Assembly (NCBI GenBank): GCA_002315855.1
Contig: DCIG01000079.1
Span: forward strand, 51,573 to 63,038
From: Lentisphaeria bacterium UBA1732
GTDB lineage: Bacteria > Verrucomicrobiota > Lentisphaeria > Victivallales > UBA1829
Direction of reading: 5' to 3'
DNA length: 11,466 nt
The translations under genes were made by a program, and so were the position numbers. Below, in pieces: positions 1-6,299 of the stretch (its first letter is position 1; each line of letters starts with the position of its first letter). The notes beneath the pieces are model-generated. The model saw only the letters and a program-made list of their open reading frames with translations. It did not search any database and was not told the DNA's origin.

Positions 1-38
1 GTGCGGATTTGCGTCAGATGTTCAGTAATCAGAGACAT

Positions 39-1037
39 TCAGAACAACTCCAGCTGCACGGGCTGAGCTTGAGGAGCATCCTTATCAGCAGCGGGTGCGG
101 ACATATCTTTTTTATTCGTTGCAACATCTTGATTTTCAAGATGAAAGCAAGAGAAGACATCATTTTCGGGAGGAGCAATCCGGTCGACATCACGAACGAT
201 GCCGGCCAGTTCGAGGTCATCTGCAATCGAGCGTATGCGATTGAAATCAGGGGATTTGCGGGTGAAAATACGGTCGTCCCATTCTGCTCCCTGAGGCGGA
301 TTCACCAGCAACTCTATGAGTTTCACGTTTTTGCGCAGGAGGTCGGAACTACCGCAGATTTTACATCTAAGCGTATCTTTTTCAATGCTTTGCGGATTAT
401 TCAACATTGATTCGATGCAGCCGCAGTCATGAATGAGTCTGGCGGCCGTTTTTGGTCCAACCCCCTCAATTCCGGGGATGTTGTCGGCGCTGTCGCCAAT
501 CAGGGCGAGGTAGTCGACGATGCGTTCCGGGGGAACGCCGAACTTAGCCTCCACGCCGGAGACATCGCGCAGCTCAAACCCCTTGCCGTCATGGGAGGGG
601 ATCAGCATGGCGACCCGGTCATTGACCAGCTGCGCCAAATCCTTGTCCGCGGAAATGATGCGGAACTCGCGGTGAGGGAACGCGCGGGTCAAGGCGGAAA
701 TCAGGTCATCAGCCTCCCATGCCTCCTGCTCCATGAAGCGCCATCCGAACGCCTGAATCAACTCCCGAATCACAGGAATCTGTTCCTTTAATTCGGGAGG
801 AGCAGGCGGGCGGTTCGCCTTGTAGTCCGGCGCAAGGGAAGTCCGATGAACGGGCTTGCCGAGGTCGGAGACGAACGCGCCGTCATAATCAGGAAATTCC
901 GCATGAAGTTTCAGCAGGAATCGAGCCATCGCGAAAACGGCGTTGGTCGGTCTGCCGGATTTGGTTGTGAGGGAGCGCACCGCGTAGAAAGCGCGGTAAA
1001 TCTGCGCATACGTATCAACAAGCAGGATTCTGTTCAT
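39..1037 (-). CDS. Standalone 5'-3' exonuclease / flap endonuclease (PolA N-terminal-domain family)
   Basis: The 332-residue protein is a complete FEN/5'-nuclease domain that would remove RNA primers or flaps and process branched DNA. Family acidic residues are visible: D8, D58, E108-A-D110-D111, D131/D133 in the SADKD motif, and D182/D185. R65 and the YKANR motif (72-76) belong to the substrate arch. The helix-hairpin-helix GVGPKTA lies at 192-198. There is no polymerase or proofreading domain, and a stop codon closes the gene, so it is not a truncated Pol I. After about residue 287 comes a low-complexity tail ending in QLELF (328-332), the bacterial beta-clamp-binding consensus. Four cysteines (205, 207, 225, 228) sit just after the helix-hairpin-helix. 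The gene follows gpmI by 30 bases on the same strand and has no clear Shine-Dalgarno site, so translation may depend on the upstream gene. Family assignment is firm; the clamp tether is inferred from the motif. Confidence 0.93.
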   Translation of the reverse strand: MNRILLVDTYAQIYRAFYAVRSLTTKSGRPTNAVFAMARFLLKLHAEFPDYDGAFVSDLGKPVHRTSLAPDYKANRPPAPPELKEQIPVIRELIQAFGWRFMEQEAWEADDLISALTRAFPHREFRIISADKDLAQLVNDRVAMLIPSHDGKGFELRDVSGVEAKFGVPPERIVDYLALIGDSADNIPGIEGVGPKTAARLIHDCGCIESMLNNPQSIEKDTLRCKICGSSDLLRKNVKLIELLVNPPQGAEWDDRIFTRKSPDFNRIRSIADDLELAGIVRDVDRIAPPENDVFSCFHLENQDVATNKKDMSAPAADKDAPQAQPVQLELF

Positions 1038-1067
1038 GCGGGATACCGGGTTGAGGGGCGAATGAAA

Positions 1068-2720
1068 TTATCTGACGTTGATGACGGGCTTATCGTAATC
1101 AGCGGGGGGAACGAGCCCGAGGAGGACCATGCAAGTGGAGGCGATGGAACTGATACCGAGGCCTTCATTCAGTTTGGAGCTGTCATAGTCGTTTTTAAAT
1201 TCGGGGTCGAAGAGGATTGCGGGGACGGGGTTGAGGGAGTGGCTGGTTTTGCGTTTCGGGTTGCCTTCCTTGTCCATCTTCACCGCGCCGGACTTGTCAT
1301 GTTCAAACATATCATCGGCATTGCCGTGGTCAGCGGTAACGAGCATGACGCCGCCGGCATTCTTCACACTGTTGTAAATGCGTTCGAGGCAGATGTCAAG
1401 AGCGGCCATCGAGGTCTGGACGGCCTGATAAACGCCGGTATGGCCGACCATGTCGCCATTGGGGAAGTTCAGACGGATGAACTGAAATTCGTTGTTGTCA
1501 ATCGCCTGACAAACGCGGTCGGTGATGAGAGCGCACTGCATCCAGGGACGCTGTTCAAACGGAACGATGTCGGACGGGATTTCGATGTAAGTTTCGAGCT
1601 TGTCATCGAATTTTCCGGTGCGGTTTCCGTTGAAGAAGTAGGTAACATGACCGTATTTCTGGGTTTCGCTGATTGCGAGAGAGGTAATGCCGGTGGCACA
1701 AAGGTATTCGCCGAGGGTCTTGTCGATTTCCGGGGGATTAACGAGGAAGCGGGACGGCATGTGAGCATCGCCGTCGTATTCCATCATACCGGCATAGAAG
1801 ACATCCGGCTTCGGTCCGCGGTCAAATTCGGAGAGCGAATCAGCTTCAAATGCCTTGCTGATTTCGAGAGCGCGGTCGCCGCGGAAGTTGTAGAAGACAA
1901 CCGCATCGCCGTCCACGATGGGACCGACGGGGGACTTGCCGTCTTCGGAAATGACAAACGGGGGGAGATCCTGGTCAATGGCACCCGTTTCCCTGCGGAG
2001 CGTTTCGACGGCTTCGTGAGCGGACTTGAAGAAGCGGCCTTCGCCTTTCACATGGGTTGCCCAGCCTTTGCGGACCATATCCCAGTTGGCATTGTAACGG
2101 TCCATGGTGATGACCATACGGCCGCCGCCGGAAGCAAGACGGCAGTCCATGCCATCGGTATTGAAATCATTCAGGAACGCTTCAAACGGGTCAATGTAAT
2201 CGAGTGCGGAAGTTTCGGGGACATCGCGGCCATCGAGGAGAGCATGAATGCGAATCTTTTTGACGCCTTCCTTCTTCGCCTGCGCCAACATGCCTTTCAG
2301 GTGGTTCAGATGGCTGTGGACGTTGCCATCCGAGAACAGACCGATGAAATGGAGCGTACCGCCCTTTTTTGCGGTTTTGATGAGCTGTTTCCAAGTTTCG
2401 CCCTGAAACATGCGTCCGCTTTCGATGGCGGCGGAAACGAGTTTGGCGCCCTGTTCAAAGACGCGACCGCACCCCATGGCGTTATGACCGACTTCACTGT
2501 TGCCCATATCGGCATCGCTGGGCAGACCGACGGCGGTACCATGAGCTTTCAGAGTGGTCATCGGGAGTGTGGACATCATCTTATGCAGGAACGGGGTATT
2601 GGAATCGAGAACTGCATCGCCTTCTTTGTATTTGCCAATGCCGACACCGTCCATAATGACAAGGACAACGGGACCACGGCGGGTTTGGAACGCATTATTT
2701 TTTTTCAGGGCTTCGAGCAT
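1068..2720 (-). CDS. gpmI: 2,3-bisphosphoglycerate-independent phosphoglycerate mutase
   Basis: This cytoplasmic glycolytic/gluconeogenic enzyme interconverts 3-phosphoglycerate and 2-phosphoglycerate through a phosphoserine intermediate, with two Mn2+ ions. Alkaline-phosphatase-superfamily ligands are visible: D24 in VIMDGVG, catalytic S75 in DMGNSEVGH, D423 and H427 in GDMVGH, D464-H465 in TADHGN, and H494. Substrate residues include H135 (SDGNVHSH) and R165-D166 (LLDGRDVP). At 550 residues it is longer than the roughly 510 usual for Bacillus- or E. coli-type enzymes. The extra length includes an N-terminal extension of about 17 residues and loops in the C-terminal half, as in the longer form of the family. 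The start is supported by a GGAGG ribosome site at 2727-2731, six bases from the ATG. It is the first gene of an operon with the exonuclease downstream. All key residues are present, so it should be active. Confidence 0.97.
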   Translation of the reverse strand: MLEALKKNNAFQTRRGPVVLVIMDGVGIGKYKEGDAVLDSNTPFLHKMMSTLPMTTLKAHGTAVGLPSDADMGNSEVGHNAMGCGRVFEQGAKLVSAAIESGRMFQGETWKQLIKTAKKGGTLHFIGLFSDGNVHSHLNHLKGMLAQAKKEGVKKIRIHALLDGRDVPETSALDYIDPFEAFLNDFNTDGMDCRLASGGGRMVITMDRYNANWDMVRKGWATHVKGEGRFFKSAHEAVETLRRETGAIDQDLPPFVISEDGKSPVGPIVDGDAVVFYNFRGDRALEISKAFEADSLSEFDRGPKPDVFYAGMMEYDGDAHMPSRFLVNPPEIDKTLGEYLCATGITSLAISETQKYGHVTYFFNGNRTGKFDDKLETYIEIPSDIVPFEQRPWMQCALITDRVCQAIDNNEFQFIRLNFPNGDMVGHTGVYQAVQTSMAALDICLERIYNSVKNAGGVMLVTADHGNADDMFEHDKSGAVKMDKEGNPKRKTSHSLNPVPAILFDPEFKNDYDSSKLNEGLGISSIASTCMVLLGLVPPADYDKPVINVR

Positions 2721-2813
2721 GAATGACCTCCATTCGTCGAAAAGTTGGGTATGAAAATAAGAGAAAAAATGATACAGAGAGAACGACCGGAAAACATTCG
2801 GGCGTATCTTATT

Positions 2814-2842
2814 AATATATCACGCGGGAGAGGCAGTTGCAA
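2814..2842 (-). promoter_or_regulatory. Sigma-70-like promoter of gpmI and the exonuclease gene
   Basis: Read on the minus strand, a -35 TTGCAA (2837-2842) is separated by 17 bases from a -10 TATATT (2814-2819). The -10 is preceded by TGA, giving an extended -10. This leaves a leader of roughly 85-90 bases before the gpmI start. The spacing and -10 are good; the -35 matches four of six consensus bases. It has not been tested. Confidence 0.6.
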
Positions 2843-2929
2843 GTCAAGGGGAGAAAAAAGGTGAACAAGAAATGAATCAAAATGATAAAATGACGCATCT
2901 CCCAAAACAAAGAGGGAAGAAGGAAACTA

Positions 2930-3910
2930 CTATTTCAGTACATCATTCTGTTTTTTAAGTAATTCACACAGATTCTCAAAAGAAAATTTATACTTCTCTT
3001 CTATTTTTTTTAAGAAAACGCCAATATTAGAGCCAAGGTTATTGTAAATATCAGGGAAATCAGTCTTAAATGCCTGTTCAACATATTTCATTGCATAGGA
3101 AATATTCGGTGCATAGAATGTAGAAAAAGCATTTGAGCTAATCTTTTTATTCTGGGACGTGTGTACGGATATGAAATTACTCATATATGAATGCTTGTCC
3201 GTTACCCTTTTATTTTCAATAGCTTTTGCAGTATCCAAAGGAGTAATTGAACCATCTTTTTCTTTGGAATGCACATCTTTCAAATGCAAATAAAGCCAAA
3301 ACTCGAAACAAGGATTTGACATACAGAGCTCAATATTCTTGTTATTCTCATTACGAATTGATTCAATTTCATCCTTAGAATGAGAAGGACAAGTACAATC
3401 ACAATCAAAAACAACAGCAAAACTATCCAAATCATTATTACATTCTTTAAGAAAATGACGATACTCTATATCAATTCCTAAAGAAAACAATATTTTCTTC
3501 AATAAATTAAAACGGACAGATTTTTTTAATTCAAAAGGAGATGAAAAGAATTCTTCAAGAATTTGAATACATTCATTTTTTGAAAATTCGTTACCACTTT
3601 TATTTTTTTTATTAATCTGATTCACTAAATCATCTGTTAACGTCTTTTTATAATCAAATGTTCGGCTCTCCACTAAATAATTATAAATTTTACGAGGAGT
3701 ATTCTCTCCTTCATCATGCTGCAAAGTATGAAAATTAATTTTCACATCAAATTTTTTTAAGAAAGTATTCAAATGACTGAAATAACATTTTTCAGTTTTG
3801 CCTTCCATAGACAAAATTATAAAACGCATAGGATCTTTTTCTTCCTTGGGACGAACAAGCATTAATCTACTATTCAAACGATTTTGATCACGAAATTCGC
3901 TATTAATCAT
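2930..3910 (-). CDS. rloB: RloB-family TOPRIM-like protein, second component of an AbiL-type defence pair
   Basis: The 326-residue protein carries the family signature motifs in order: EGKTEKCYF (36-44, with the TOPRIM-type glutamate E36), VVFDCDC (166-172, the DxD pair D169/D171), SNPCFEFWLYLH (198-209), and NLGSNIG near 291-297. The TOPRIM acidic residues suggest a metal-dependent nuclease or nucleotidyl-transfer role. Members often sit beside AAA15 ATPases, as rloA/rloB in type I restriction loci and as AbiLi/AbiLii in Lactococcus, where the pair blocks phage growth. Here it overlaps the ATPase gene by 4 bases (ATGA) and has AGAGGA 8 bases upstream, so the two are translated together. About 125 residues separate the glutamate and DxD motifs, which looks like an insertion. 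The gene ends in tandem TAG codons. It is strongly AT-rich compared with the flanking operons. Family assignment is confident; nuclease activity and phage target are inferred. Confidence 0.88.
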   Translation of the reverse strand: MINSEFRDQNRLNSRLMLVRPKEEKDPMRFIILSMEGKTEKCYFSHLNTFLKKFDVKINFHTLQHDEGENTPRKIYNYLVESRTFDYKKTLTDDLVNQINKKNKSGNEFSKNECIQILEEFFSSPFELKKSVRFNLLKKILFSLGIDIEYRHFLKECNNDLDSFAVVFDCDCTCPSHSKDEIESIRNENNKNIELCMSNPCFEFWLYLHLKDVHSKEKDGSITPLDTAKAIENKRVTDKHSYMSNFISVHTSQNKKISSNAFSTFYAPNISYAMKYVEQAFKTDFPDIYNNLGSNIGVFLKKIEEKYKFSFENLCELLKKQNDVLK

Positions 3911-5316
3911 TTGGACAATCCTCTATTTTCATTATTTTCGAAGAGATCATTAAAAACAGGCAAAGCACCATAACGCCCTAAAAGATAATCTTTTCTCAAA
4001 GATTCTTTACAAATTTTCTTATAATCAGAAAGAGGATAGAGATGAGATACATTCTCTTTATCTCTTTCCACAAACCAAATCTCATCGTGACGGATTACAT
4101 CCGCATTCAACAAGTCATCATCATGCGTCGTAACAATTAGCTGAGAATTATGTCTTTTATTCATACTATAAAACATTCGAACAAATTCAAGAGTAGCTTT
4201 CGTATGAAGGCTCCGATCCAGTTCATCAACGATAATAACTCTACCTGCTGTTTTTTTCAAAAACTGCAATAACGGAAGGAAATCAAATAGTCTTCGTGTT
4301 CCATCTGATTCATCCTGTAAATCAAAAGGAACATCTGAATCGCCATGGAAAGCAACAATTTTATTAACTATAATTTTATCATTTTCATAATAAATCTGAT
4401 ACATTTTCCCGTTATTATTAAGAAAGATTTTCTGATTGGAAGATTTAGAAAGAGAAGATAAAATATCTGAACGAAGATTTTCTCGAATTTCTTCAGGAAT
4501 ATTCTCGAAAAATTTTTCAGTAGGAATCTTTAAAACACTTAATTTTTCAATTCCCGTATCAAAATGTTTCAACCAATCAGAAAAGGTTTTTCGAGCGTCA
4601 TCACTAGTTGAATAAGATGGAATTCCAGAATAATGAGTTTCCGGGAAAATAATCAACAAACGAGACAACCATTGAAAAACATCATAAAACTTATTGGAAA
4701 AATGTTTTGGGTCATTAGGACGATACCTTTTGGCAACATAATGAAGGAAAAAAGAGTTAAGAAAACCAAAATTTGAAAAATCGTTTTTGTAAAAGTTAAA
4801 GAGTTCCTTTTCTTCTTTTTTCAGTTTAATTTCAGAGTCTATTTGACAATATGTTGTTATTAGAGTCTGATCCTTTTCTTCCTTCAGACGAGAAAAAATA
4901 CAAGTTTCCTTATTGTTTTTATTCAACATATATAGCCATTCTCTCTCAATTTCGCGAGTAATGTAATTAAGAGAAAAACCATACGAATAAAATTTTTTAT
5001 TAACAAAGATATCGAATTGAAAAAATCCAACATTATTTTCTTTATTTTTACAACAGAGAAGAAATTTATCAGAAGAAAAATCTGTAGAATCCAACTCGCC
5101 TTTTGAAACGATATTCCGCGCAAAATTTAAGGCTCTAATAAAATTCGATTTACCTGCCGCATTTGCGCCAAAGATGTAAGAACCACATAACACATTTACA
5201 CCGTTTTGAATTTTGGCAAGATGATCTTCATGCCCTGTATCTTTTCCAGCAATCATGCTAAATTCAGTACGATCTCTGAAAGACTTAAAATTTTCGCATG
5301 TAAAACGGATCAGCAT
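3907..5316 (-). CDS. AAA15/RloA-type ATPase, first component of an AbiL-type defence pair
   Basis: This 469-residue SMC/ABC-like ATPase starts with MLIRFTCENFKSF, the usual opening of the AAA15 group. Visible motifs are Walker A GANAAGKS (50-57), a signature-like ESDGTRRL (336-343), Walker B VIIVDELD (360-367) with D364/E365, and the switch histidine in TTHDD (H398). The C-terminal YLLGRYGALP (444-453) is also typical of the group. The region between Walker A and the signature (about 100-330) is low in recognisable motifs and may hold the sensor or coiled segment. It is probably the phage sensor or activator for the RloB-like effector next to it. The start at 5316 is preferred over an in-frame ATG at 5382 because AAAGGAG lies 6 bases before it and the family's conserved N-terminus begins there. 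It is AT-rich, unlike its neighbours. The ATPase family is sure; the defence role rests on the pairing. Confidence 0.9.
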   Translation of the reverse strand: MLIRFTCENFKSFRDRTEFSMIAGKDTGHEDHLAKIQNGVNVLCGSYIFGANAAGKSNFIRALNFARNIVSKGELDSTDFSSDKFLLCCKNKENNVGFFQFDIFVNKKFYSYGFSLNYITREIEREWLYMLNKNNKETCIFSRLKEEKDQTLITTYCQIDSEIKLKKEEKELFNFYKNDFSNFGFLNSFFLHYVAKRYRPNDPKHFSNKFYDVFQWLSRLLIIFPETHYSGIPSYSTSDDARKTFSDWLKHFDTGIEKLSVLKIPTEKFFENIPEEIRENLRSDILSSLSKSSNQKIFLNNNGKMYQIYYENDKIIVNKIVAFHGDSDVPFDLQDESDGTRRLFDFLPLLQFLKKTAGRVIIVDELDRSLHTKATLEFVRMFYSMNKRHNSQLIVTTHDDDLLNADVIRHDEIWFVERDKENVSHLYPLSDYKKICKESLRKDYLLGRYGALPVFNDLFENNENRGLSK

Positions 5317-5322
5317 AGTACT

Positions 5323-5329
5323 CTCCTTT
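5323..5329 (-). promoter_or_regulatory. Ribosome-binding site fixing the ATPase start
   Basis: On the minus strand AAAGGAG is followed by six bases and the ATG at 5316. The alternative in-frame ATG at 5382 has no comparable site, so the extra 22 residues it would add are probably untranslated leader. Confidence 0.75.
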
Positions 5330-5426
5330 ATTGCTTTTTGGGCAGAAATATCGGGCAAAAACTTTTGCGGAAACATACCCAAGCATTAAAAAATTAACGT
5401 TCTGCAAAAGCCTACATAGACTTGTT

Positions 5427-5454
5427 ACTATAGCATACTATCTCCAAAAAGCAA
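5427..5454 (-). promoter_or_regulatory. Candidate promoter of the RloAB/AbiL-type operon
   Basis: On the minus strand a -35 TTGCTT (5449-5454) is followed after 16 bases by a -10 TATAGT (5427-5432). TGC just before the -10 makes it an extended -10. The transcript would have a leader of about 100 bases before the ATPase start. The -35 is weak, so the extended -10 would carry recognition. Confidence 0.5.
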
Positions 5455-5604
5455 ACGATTTTTATGAGAAATCATCAATTTTCAAATGTGGTGCCACTTC
5501 TCTAAGTAAACCCACAGGGCAAAAAAAGAAAGCCGTGCATTTTCCTCTAAGTGCTCCAAATGAGATAAAAGCGAATTATCAAGAATAAAATGGAACTATT
5601 TTAA

Positions 5605-5632
5605 TTGATTTCAAGAAAAGAAGTGATATATT
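5605..5632 (+). promoter_or_regulatory. Candidate promoter of the iorB-paaK-aminotransferase-iorA operon
   Basis: A -35 TTGATT (5605-5610) is followed after 16 bases by a -10 TATATT (5627-5632), preceded by TGA as an extended -10. Transcription would begin near 5639, leaving a leader of about 70 bases. A perfect TTGACA also occurs at 5669-5674, but the matching -10 (TAACAA, 5692-5697) is poor and would leave almost no leader. It is therefore the less likely promoter. Confidence 0.55.
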
Positions 5633-5708
5633 ATTTAAAAGAGTAAAAAACAAAAACTTTCGGGGTATTTGACAATAAACCAAAAACTCCCTAACAAGAA
5701 ACCGAATT

Positions 5709-6299
5709 ATGATCAAGAGCATACTACTGACCGGCGTAGGAGGGCAAGGTGTCCTATTTTCCGCCGGAATCATCGCATCCGCCGCAGAGTCGGCAGGCTA
5801 CAACGTTACAACGAACGAAATTCACGGGATGGCTCAACGCGGGGGGTCCGTTACAGCGCAAGTGAGATTCAGCGACGAGGAGGGCGAACTGTCGCCGCTG
5901 GCACTGGTCGGGACCGTGGACGTACTCGCATCCATGGAACAAATCGAGGCGCTGCGTTATGCGCACTGGCTGAAAAAGGGGGGTGCAGCCGTCGTGGCCA
6001 AAACAGCAGTGATTCCGGTTACGGTAACGAACGGGGAATGCAGTTATCCCAATGACGTGGAAGAACGATTGAACCAGGTATTCGACCATCTGGTTTGGCT
6101 GGATTGCGTGGAGCAGGCTCTGAAGATGGGGAACGCGCGACTGTCCAATACGATATTGACTGGGGCGATGGCAAAAGAACTGCCGGAAATCGGAATCGAA
6201 CACTGGCGCAAAGGCTTACTCGCGAAATTAAAGCCCGGGATGGAAGAAATGAATCTGCAAGCATTTATGAAAGGATATGAACAATGTTCCAATATTTGA
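5709..6299 (+). CDS. iorB: Indolepyruvate:ferredoxin oxidoreductase beta subunit
   Basis: This 196-residue protein is the gamma-domain-type subunit of the 2-oxoacid:ferredoxin oxidoreductase family. It works with IorA to convert arylpyruvates (indolepyruvate, phenylpyruvate, 4-hydroxyphenylpyruvate) plus CoA into arylacetyl-CoA and CO2 while reducing ferredoxin. Diagnostic motifs are TGVGGQG (8-14) near the N-terminus and EIHGMAQRGGSV (37-48). The length is normal for stand-alone IorB. No strong Shine-Dalgarno site is seen before the ATG, but the conserved N-terminus begins only four residues in, so the start is good. Its end overlaps the ligase gene by 16 bases. Unusually, its partner iorA is the last gene of the operon, separated by the ligase and aminotransferase genes. 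The enzyme is expected in the cytoplasm and is oxygen-sensitive in known members. Confidence 0.93.
   Translation: MIKSILLTGVGGQGVLFSAGIIASAAESAGYNVTTNEIHGMAQRGGSVTAQVRFSDEEGELSPLALVGTVDVLASMEQIEALRYAHWLKKGGAAVVAKTAVIPVTVTNGECSYPNDVEERLNQVFDHLVWLDCVEQALKMGNARLSNTILTGAMAKELPEIGIEHWRKGLLAKLKPGMEEMNLQAFMKGYEQCSNI

Larger units (their letters stand above)
5317..5708. other. Divergent intergenic region between the defence operon and the ior operon
   Basis: These 392 AT-rich bases hold no gene that can be supported. They contain the leader and promoter of the minus-strand ATPase operon (left part) and the promoter and leader of the plus-strand ior operon (right part). Bases 5455-5600 show no recognisable motif. 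The small open frames here have no ribosome site and no family likeness. Short inverted repeats (GCAAAAG/CTTTTGC) lie in the ATPase leader at 5355-5410. Confidence 0.6.

Noticed and set aside
846..2726. Plus-strand open frame of 626 codons
   Set aside because: It lies antisense to gpmI, which has every catalytic motif and a ribosome site. The antisense frame has no family motif and is an open shadow caused by codon use.
2843..2929. Terminator after the defence operon
   Set aside because: Only a 4-bp TCCC/GGGA pairing without a following T-run was found, so no intrinsic terminator can be claimed.
2930..5316. Reading the ATPase pair as PARIS, Gabija or an OLD nuclease
   Set aside because: No DUF4435-type effector, UvrD-like helicase or TOPRIM domain fused to the ATPase is present; the EGKTE, DxD and SNPCFE motifs fit RloB better.
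5314..5382. 22-residue N-terminal extension of the ATPase from an ATG at 5382
   Set aside because: There is no ribosome site before it, whereas AAAGGAG precedes the ATG at 5316, where the conserved AAA15 N-terminus begins.
5331..5588. Plus-strand frame of 85 codons in the intergenic region
   Set aside because: It overlaps the ATPase start and leader, has no ribosome site, and resembles no known protein.
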